From positions 25,067,302 to 25,131,301 of the forward strand of contig CM023534.1 in NCBI GenBank assembly GCA_013350335.1: a stretch of DNA of 64,000 nt, given 5' to 3'. This DNA comes from Chimonanthus salicifolius. Lineage: Eukaryota > Streptophyta > Magnoliopsida > Laurales > Calycanthaceae. Each line of letters opens with the position of its first letter. Positions within the stretch are counted from its first letter, which is position 1. The notes under the pieces were generated by a model. That model was not told where the DNA came from. It made no database searches and worked only from the letters and a program-made list of their open reading frames with translations. Positions 60,901 through 64,000 of this stretch are shown here, piece by piece. The position numbers were made by a program, and so were the translations under genes.

Positions 60901-62394
60901 AGAGGGAGAGAGAGATGGTGCGGTGGCGGGAAGGGAAAAGCTAGAGGAAGGGGGTTAGGGTTTGGATTTAGGGTTTTTAGGGACGGAAGAGGAAGAAGGA
61001 ACAAAGAGAGGCGGGGCGGCAGCGGGTGATGGGGTTTAGGGATTAGGGTTACAAGAGGGTAAGGTAAGAGAGATGTGGCTAGGGTTAGGGTTTTAGGGGA
61101 AAAAAATGAGAGAGGTATAGGGATAGAGGACGGCTGCTGCAAAAGGGGAGAGAGGCGGCACTGCTAGGGTTTCCAAGGAAAGGGTGGCACTGTAGCAGTT
61201 AGGGTTTTACAACGGAGGGAAGGGTTAGGGTTTTGAATTCACAAGTAAATGAGTTGTGAACTCAGGGCTAAAGGTAGGGTCTACAAGCCTCTTTTTTTTC
61301 TGAAATTATTTTTAAAACAATAATCCAAAGGTGTAGTTTCCAAATAATTTTCATGATAAGTTAATCTAAACCAAAATTACCAAAATACCTTTCGAAAACC
61401 ATGCGGAGATCCATAGATCTCTCTAAGAATCTTGAAATATCGGTTCGGGTCACTACAGTACTAATTTGATAAATCTAAATATAAAAGGTCAACCCCAGAT
61501 TGATGTGATAAATGGTCTAGATGATGGTGATGATGAGCTGGTAGTGCCAGAGGGTTGAATGGTTGATATTGGCTTAAAGGAACAAAGTTTGAGGGTTAGT
61601 GTTCTTAATGAATGGAACTGGTATGGTCTAAAAGTAGACATGGGCTGTTTCTTGGTAATGTTTAATAGGTATAAACAACTTATGACAAATAATTGAAAGT
61701 CTGAGATAACTGAGGGCAGTACATTTTGTCAGATGGCCAGTATGGTTGCCAACATTTCTGATTTTGTAGCGAGCTATCTTTGACCATAGATTTTGTTAAT
61801 CAATTTTTGTTTACTATTGACTTCATCAAGCACTTTTAACTTGATGTGAGCAGCAATTTTTTTTTTTTTTTGAATGATGATATTAAAAACTAATGTTCCT
61901 GCCTCTGTTACAAATAGCAATCACCATAATAGACAGTGTGCATAATTTGTCAGATACAACCTCATTTCATAACTGCACAATGAATTTTCTTTTCATCCTT
62001 TCAGGTGTCTGTATTACTTCTACAGAAGTATGAGCCACCAGTTGCTGCTTGTGTGGTCAAGGAAGTATTGGAATCTATTATCATGGGAGAAAATTCTTCT
62101 GATCTGCCTGCTCTTGTACTCCCATTCATTGTCGCAGCACAAAAGATTAATAGGGAGAGGACAAATCCAACTTTGACTGATCAAAAAATTACAATTTATG
62201 GTACCCAAATGGGCCATACAACAGACTTCACCAAGTCCATGATTGCTGGAATCCCAAATCCACCACCATCATTGCCAATATCTTGTCAGCTGTCAACCTG
62301 CTTGGTGCAGTTGATCCATGTCTTAAAGCTGCCAACTGTTGTACTCATTGGATCAAGCAATCACCCTCAAAAAACTATAGATCAGGATCTTGAG
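45997..62394 (+). CDS. Proteasome assembly chaperone 1-like protein (PAC1/PSMG1 type), 3' end outside the window
   Basis: Exons 45997-46106, 46246-46345 and 62005-62394 join in frame (phases 2 and 0) to 200 residues with GT...AG borders at every intron end. It starts [20 protein letters not shown], continues [16 protein letters not shown] and [13 protein letters not shown], then [52 protein letters not shown] and TIDQDLE. The [14 protein letters not shown] and [12 protein letters not shown] pieces match, in place and spacing, the ITIL...TDY and WKIPAILYLC parts of animal PAC1, which helps build the 20S alpha-ring. The donor GTATGC at 62395 shows that at least one more exon follows beyond 64000. 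Intron 2 is 15,659 bp and made almost wholly of transposons. No stop or frameshift is seen in the exons, so it looks functional. Function is inferred from remote similarity. Confidence 0.65.
46346..46582 (+). other. Start of the giant intron 2
   Basis: Unique intron text after the donor GTATCT. No element recognised. Confidence 0.5.
46583..46990 (-). mobile_element. LTR-like end, inverted relative to 48800-49190
   Basis: The reverse complement of 46583-46870 aligns with 48930-49180: AGAACCTAG, GAAACTAG, CGTCTTTGGT, GAAACCAC and GGCCTTTATCA (against GGCCTTCATCA) follow in the same order. Further in, AATAGAGGTGGTGGGTAGCC (minus strand) resembles TAAAAGG...GGGTAGC at 48820. It reads as the U3/R/U5 end of an LTR family on the minus strand. 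The outer limits are uncertain. Confidence 0.5.
46991..48799. other. Non-coding DNA between two inverted LTR-like ends
   Basis: No coding domain is seen. The left part (47040-47480) has repeated CACCAATGAGAATT / CAACCAATGGGAATT words. The right part has CCACCTAAGCATCCACCTAG-type tandem words at 48246-48300. Probably the bodies of the two LTR-like copies. Confidence 0.4.
48800..49190 (+). mobile_element. LTR-like promoter end, plus strand
   Basis: CCTATAAAAGGAGAAAG (48816-48832) is a strong TATA box, followed by GGGTAGCTTGGGGG. The rest aligns in reverse with 46583-46870. It is an LTR-derived promoter region inside the intron of the PAC1-like gene, in the same direction as the gene. Confidence 0.5.
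49382..50260. mobile_element. Copia-type LTR fragment in intron 2
   Basis: It starts near TGTAGCAAACACAC and carries TTCACGTGATTCGG followed by CCTATGTCCAC, the motif pair of the other copia-type LTRs. The right end and target duplication were not found. The open frame at 49691-50116 has no domain. Confidence 0.45.
50528..51650 (-). pseudogene. 5'-truncated LINE: zinc-binding RT region and RNase H start
   Basis: Reading on the minus strand from 51628: [35 protein letters not shown] (the Cys-x2-Cys...His-x4-Cys type zinc-binding region after LINE reverse transcriptase, with its first Cys pair incomplete), [20 protein letters not shown], then [12 protein letters not shown] and [17 protein letters not shown], the start of RNase H, in which the usual catalytic D is N. 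Degraded RNase H text goes on to about 50740, with frameshifts. A T-run near 50530 is the poly-A tail on the plus strand. It belongs to the LINE family of 40872-44985 (VSWVLGNSC against IPWVFANSC). Dead copy. Confidence 0.75.
51651..52309. other. Unassigned intron DNA left of the copia element
   Basis: A short coding-like piece near 51725-51845 reads [20 protein letters not shown] in one frame and could be an exon relic, but I cannot name it. The rest is plain intron text. The target of the copia insertion (CCCAA) lies at 52310-52314. Confidence 0.35.
52315..52558 (-). repeat. 3' LTR of the copia element
   Basis: TGTTGAATC...CCACAACA; direct repeat of 57723-57965. Minus strand: TGTTGTGG...ATTCAACA. 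Confidence 0.95.
52565..53229 (-). pseudogene. Copia RNase H domain, broken
   Basis: It begins [20 protein letters not shown] (end of reverse transcriptase), continues [14 protein letters not shown] and [17 protein letters not shown] (first RNase H Asp), then frameshifts near 52960-52920. It resumes with [51 protein letters not shown] and [13 protein letters not shown]. These are the standard blocks of copia RNase H; D, E and D residues are present but lie in different frames. Confidence 0.9.
53295..54166 (-). pseudogene. Copia reverse transcriptase, broken
   Basis: Minus strand from 54166: [77 protein letters not shown] and [12 protein letters not shown]. Then comes a frameshift near 53750, and [31 protein letters not shown] (the YVDD active site is intact) and [18 protein letters not shown], followed by another break near 53320. 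RNA-directed DNA synthesis would need one uninterrupted frame, so it is inactive. Confidence 0.93.
54228..55360 (-). pseudogene. Copia integrase, broken, catalytic Glu changed
   Basis: The N-terminal zinc-binding part [18 protein letters not shown] and [18 protein letters not shown] (His-His-Cys-Cys) is readable across two frames. The core has SVIHSDVW (first Asp), [12 protein letters not shown] (second Asp) and [20 protein letters not shown]. In copia integrases that last block reads VAERKN and its Glu is the third catalytic residue; here it is Ala. A stop follows HSDVWQ and a frameshift occurs near 54560. The C-terminal part ([17 protein letters not shown]) is also present. Confidence 0.9.
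55365..55709 (-). pseudogene. Copia aspartic protease region, broken
   Basis: WIIDSGA (end of the frame at 55627-55890) is the protease active site (D-S-G). The continuation [17 protein letters not shown] text, [16 protein letters not shown] and [23 protein letters not shown] text lies in another frame (from about 55640), so a frameshift follows directly after the active site. Confidence 0.85.
55860..56731 (-). pseudogene. Copia gag, broken
   Basis: It starts [12 protein letters not shown], with [19 protein letters not shown] typical of gag N-termini. A frameshift near 56510 leads into [40 protein letters not shown] and [15 protein letters not shown]. Near 55890 another shift leads to a zinc knuckle [19 protein letters not shown]; its last Cys is Tyr, so metal binding would be impaired. 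Confidence 0.9.
56732..57722 (-). other. Copia 5' leader with primer-binding region
   Basis: No coding domain. Next to the 5' LTR the minus strand reads TGGTCTCACCCAGAAC. It shares only the first TGGT with the usual tRNA-Met site, so the primer tRNA may differ. Four palindromes lie at 56866-56880, 56887-56900, 56927-56942 and 56949-56962. Confidence 0.6.
57723..57965 (-). repeat. 5' LTR of the copia element
   Basis: TGTTGAATC...CCTACAACA; repeat of 52315-52558, with TATATATAAG at about 57830-57839 serving the minus strand as CTTATATATA. Confidence 0.95.
58200..58641 (+). pseudogene. Exon relic of an unidentified conserved protein in intron 2
   Basis: After a pyrimidine tract and CCAAGTTTAG (an acceptor-like end) the text reads [58 protein letters not shown]. 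Two or three stops follow (58408-58430). It then continues in a shifted frame as [39 protein letters not shown] and [20 protein letters not shown], with a stop at 58641. The two open parts, of about 60 and 63 codons, with balanced composition and many Cys residues, look like true protein sequence that has decayed. I do not recognise the family. It is not part of the PAC1-like gene. Confidence 0.55.
58642..59099. other. Unassigned intron DNA
   Basis: No element or coding piece recognised. Confidence 0.5.
59100..61457 (-). mobile_element. Solo LTR, 2.4 kb, Tekay/Del-like
   Basis: It begins TGTAACACCCCGTCCCGC and ends TCGGGTCACTACA; flanks GTAAT (59095-59099) and GTACT (61458-61462) give a 5-bp duplication with one mismatch. 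On the minus strand it starts TGTAGTGACCCGAACC and ends GTAGCGGGACGGGGTGTTACA, like the element at 32294-36430. A GA-rich stretch (60590-61230) makes long, empty open frames on the minus strand. No protein domain. Confidence 0.85.
61463..62004 (+). other. End of intron 2 of the PAC1-like gene
   Basis: AT-rich text with a T-run at 61858-61871 and a final CTTTTCATCCTTTCAG acceptor directly before exon 3. No element recognised. Confidence 0.7.
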
Positions 62395-64000
62395 GTATGC
62401 ATTCTGCTGGAAAGTGCTGAAAGAGTTTTCTATATTATAATTTTGTGAACTTGTGAATGGTCCCCAACAGATGACTGAAAATGGCCAAAAACCACACAGA
62501 AACCCAAATGCCAACTATACAGTCTTTGTTGCGTTCTTAATATGAAATTGGTATGAGGTATCCCACTTGGAAAATCTTCAAACATATGATTTGTGGAGTC
62601 AGCACAAGTTTGGAATAAATTCAAATAAAAATAGCACGGGGAAAGGACACATGGAAATTTTCAAAATTTACTCAAAATAATTGAGTAAACATCCACTATT
62701 TGAGTTGAATTTGAGGAAAGAAAAGCTCTAACTAGATGTTGTTATATTGAAAATACTGTTAAAATAGTAACCTTTCAAAAAAAATACTGTTAAAATAGTA
62801 CTTAGAGTACAATGAAGAATTAACGAAAAATTCGATGCAGAGATGTATCTGACATGGGTATGTTGCTCTATTCAAAGTGTCCATGGAAGATAGAGGCCTA
62901 GACTAGATCCGTAGTAGCCTAAATGTTAAATAAAAAAGAAACAATCTTAACCATTGCCCTTTTTTCAGAGGGGAGATGCGAAAAATCGACTGAGGTTCTC
63001 TTGACCATGCCTTTTCCTAAAAACTAAATGTCCTATCAGAGGAAGCTTTATCTGTGGTCAATCTATAGTAAGGCCCTCAGGACGAACAGTTTGGATCCTC
63101 CTAAGCATGTGTCACGTATAAAAAAGTAGAACTGCTCATTTTTTATAAAAAGGAACTGTTCGATGCTCCATTTTTACATTGAAATTTTTCTCTAAAATTA
63201 TGATAACTTCTTTTCCATATGAATTTCTGAAGGAACTGGTTAAAAATATGCTTAAAAGTTTTGAAATTCTTGTGGCAGCAGGTGAACTACATGTAAATTT
63301 CCTCATTCAAAAAACCTAATGTAATTTTTTTCCAATTGACAAAAGTGGACTCTCTTTTGATATTTGGCATAGTATATTAAATCAGTGAATCTGATAGCCA
63401 GGCTGCAGCCCAGCCCATTAGGTCCCAACAGTTTTTCTTTGACTGGCCAAGTTAAGTGCCTGCTCAAACTTTGTGAAAATTTTCCTAATAGTGCCTGATA
63501 TTCTGATATTCAAGCCTAGGTAACCTCAGGCTAGTGAGGTGAGTCTGGATACCATGCGTAAAAACTCAGTCAATGTGTAACAACGAAGCCTAAGCTGATA
63601 CGTATCAGCCTCATATTGGCGATCAGTTATTGCTGATACGGGGCTATAATATGGGCCGAATTCGGCCCAGTTATTGCTGACATCATATTGGTTGTGTTGA
63701 TCTGTTTTTATTTATTTATTCATTTAGAGAAGGGCTAATTTTATGGTTTTCACTTCAAATCTTGCATTGGGTTCAATTTTGGGAAGATTTATAAGTTCTT
63801 CACATTTGAAAATGTATTTTCCATTCCCACCTAATTTTCATTTAGGTTTGTTCATTTTAAGTTATTTTTACCTTTTTTTTAATTTTTATTCTAACTTTAA
63901 GATAATCCCCATTTTTGGCTTTTTTTTTTTTTGGAAAAAATTTAATGAAATGATGTTGGATTTATATGGAATTGAATTTATATGTTTTAATGTGATCAGT
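62395..64000 (+). other. Intron 3 (presumed) of the PAC1-like gene, to the window end
   Basis: It starts with donor GTATGC. No convincing next exon is found. The last 170 bp (63830-64000) resemble 20810-21120 (AATGAAATGATRT, TTTTAATGTGAT). Nothing else is recognisable. Confidence 0.5.

Noticed and set aside
60522..61142. Minus-strand open frame of 206 codons, rich in P, L and S
   Set aside because: Product of a GA-rich strand composition within the solo LTR at 59100-61457; no recognisable domain.
1..64000. tRNA or rRNA genes
   Set aside because: The TGGTATCAG-type matches are retrotransposon primer sites beside LTRs; no cloverleaf or rRNA text was noticed. A tRNAscan run would settle it.

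Overview
This is a repeat-dense stretch of a flowering-plant nuclear genome. The evidence is spliceosomal introns, a plant mRNA-export-factor gene (UIEF-like), an F-box relic, a plant-type serpin fragment, LINEs with an RNase H domain, and many Ty3/gypsy and Ty1/copia remains. The very long LTRs and a 15.7-kb intron suggest a fairly large genome; the species cannot be told from the sequence. I see no rRNA or tRNA gene, no CRISPR array and no prokaryotic-style operon. One 100-N assembly gap lies at 3050-3149.

Layout. 1-3049: a long Ty3/gypsy 5' LTR ending in a tRNA-Met primer site, with a small TRIM retroelement inserted in it. 3150-5728: LINE endonuclease relic, an old LTR fragment, a MITE-like inverted repeat and a proline/serine-rich relic. 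5729-10027: a 4.3-kb solo LTR carrying arrays of perfect hairpins. 10028-15462: a dead F-box gene, split by a non-coding LTR element that is itself split by another solo LTR. 15463-21350: copia-type LTR pieces and AT-rich DNA. 21413-24350: the first convincing gene (UIEF-like), with TATA box, 5'UTR intron and six coding exons. 24219-45795: an old 2.2-kb duplication whose second copy has been cut up by two Tekay-like solo LTRs, a Tat-like LTR holding a serpin gene fragment, and a truncated LINE. 45997-62394: the second convincing gene, proteasome assembly chaperone 1-like; exons 1-2 and exon 3 are separated by 15.7 kb of nested transposons, among them a complete but inactivated Ty1/copia element and an unidentified pseudo-exon. 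The last exon(s) must lie beyond 64000.

How it works together. Only two genes look functional and they are unrelated: one takes part in nuclear mRNA export, the other in 20S proteasome assembly. Everything else is transposon history. Nine LTR-type insertions have recognisable 5-bp target-site duplications (six exact, three with one mismatch), and their nesting gives an order of events. Most long-LTR elements are reduced to solo LTRs, which points to frequent LTR-LTR recombination. The most unusual signals are families of short palindromes multiplied inside otherwise unrelated LTRs, and the serpin fragment carried in sense orientation in the U3 region of an LTR.
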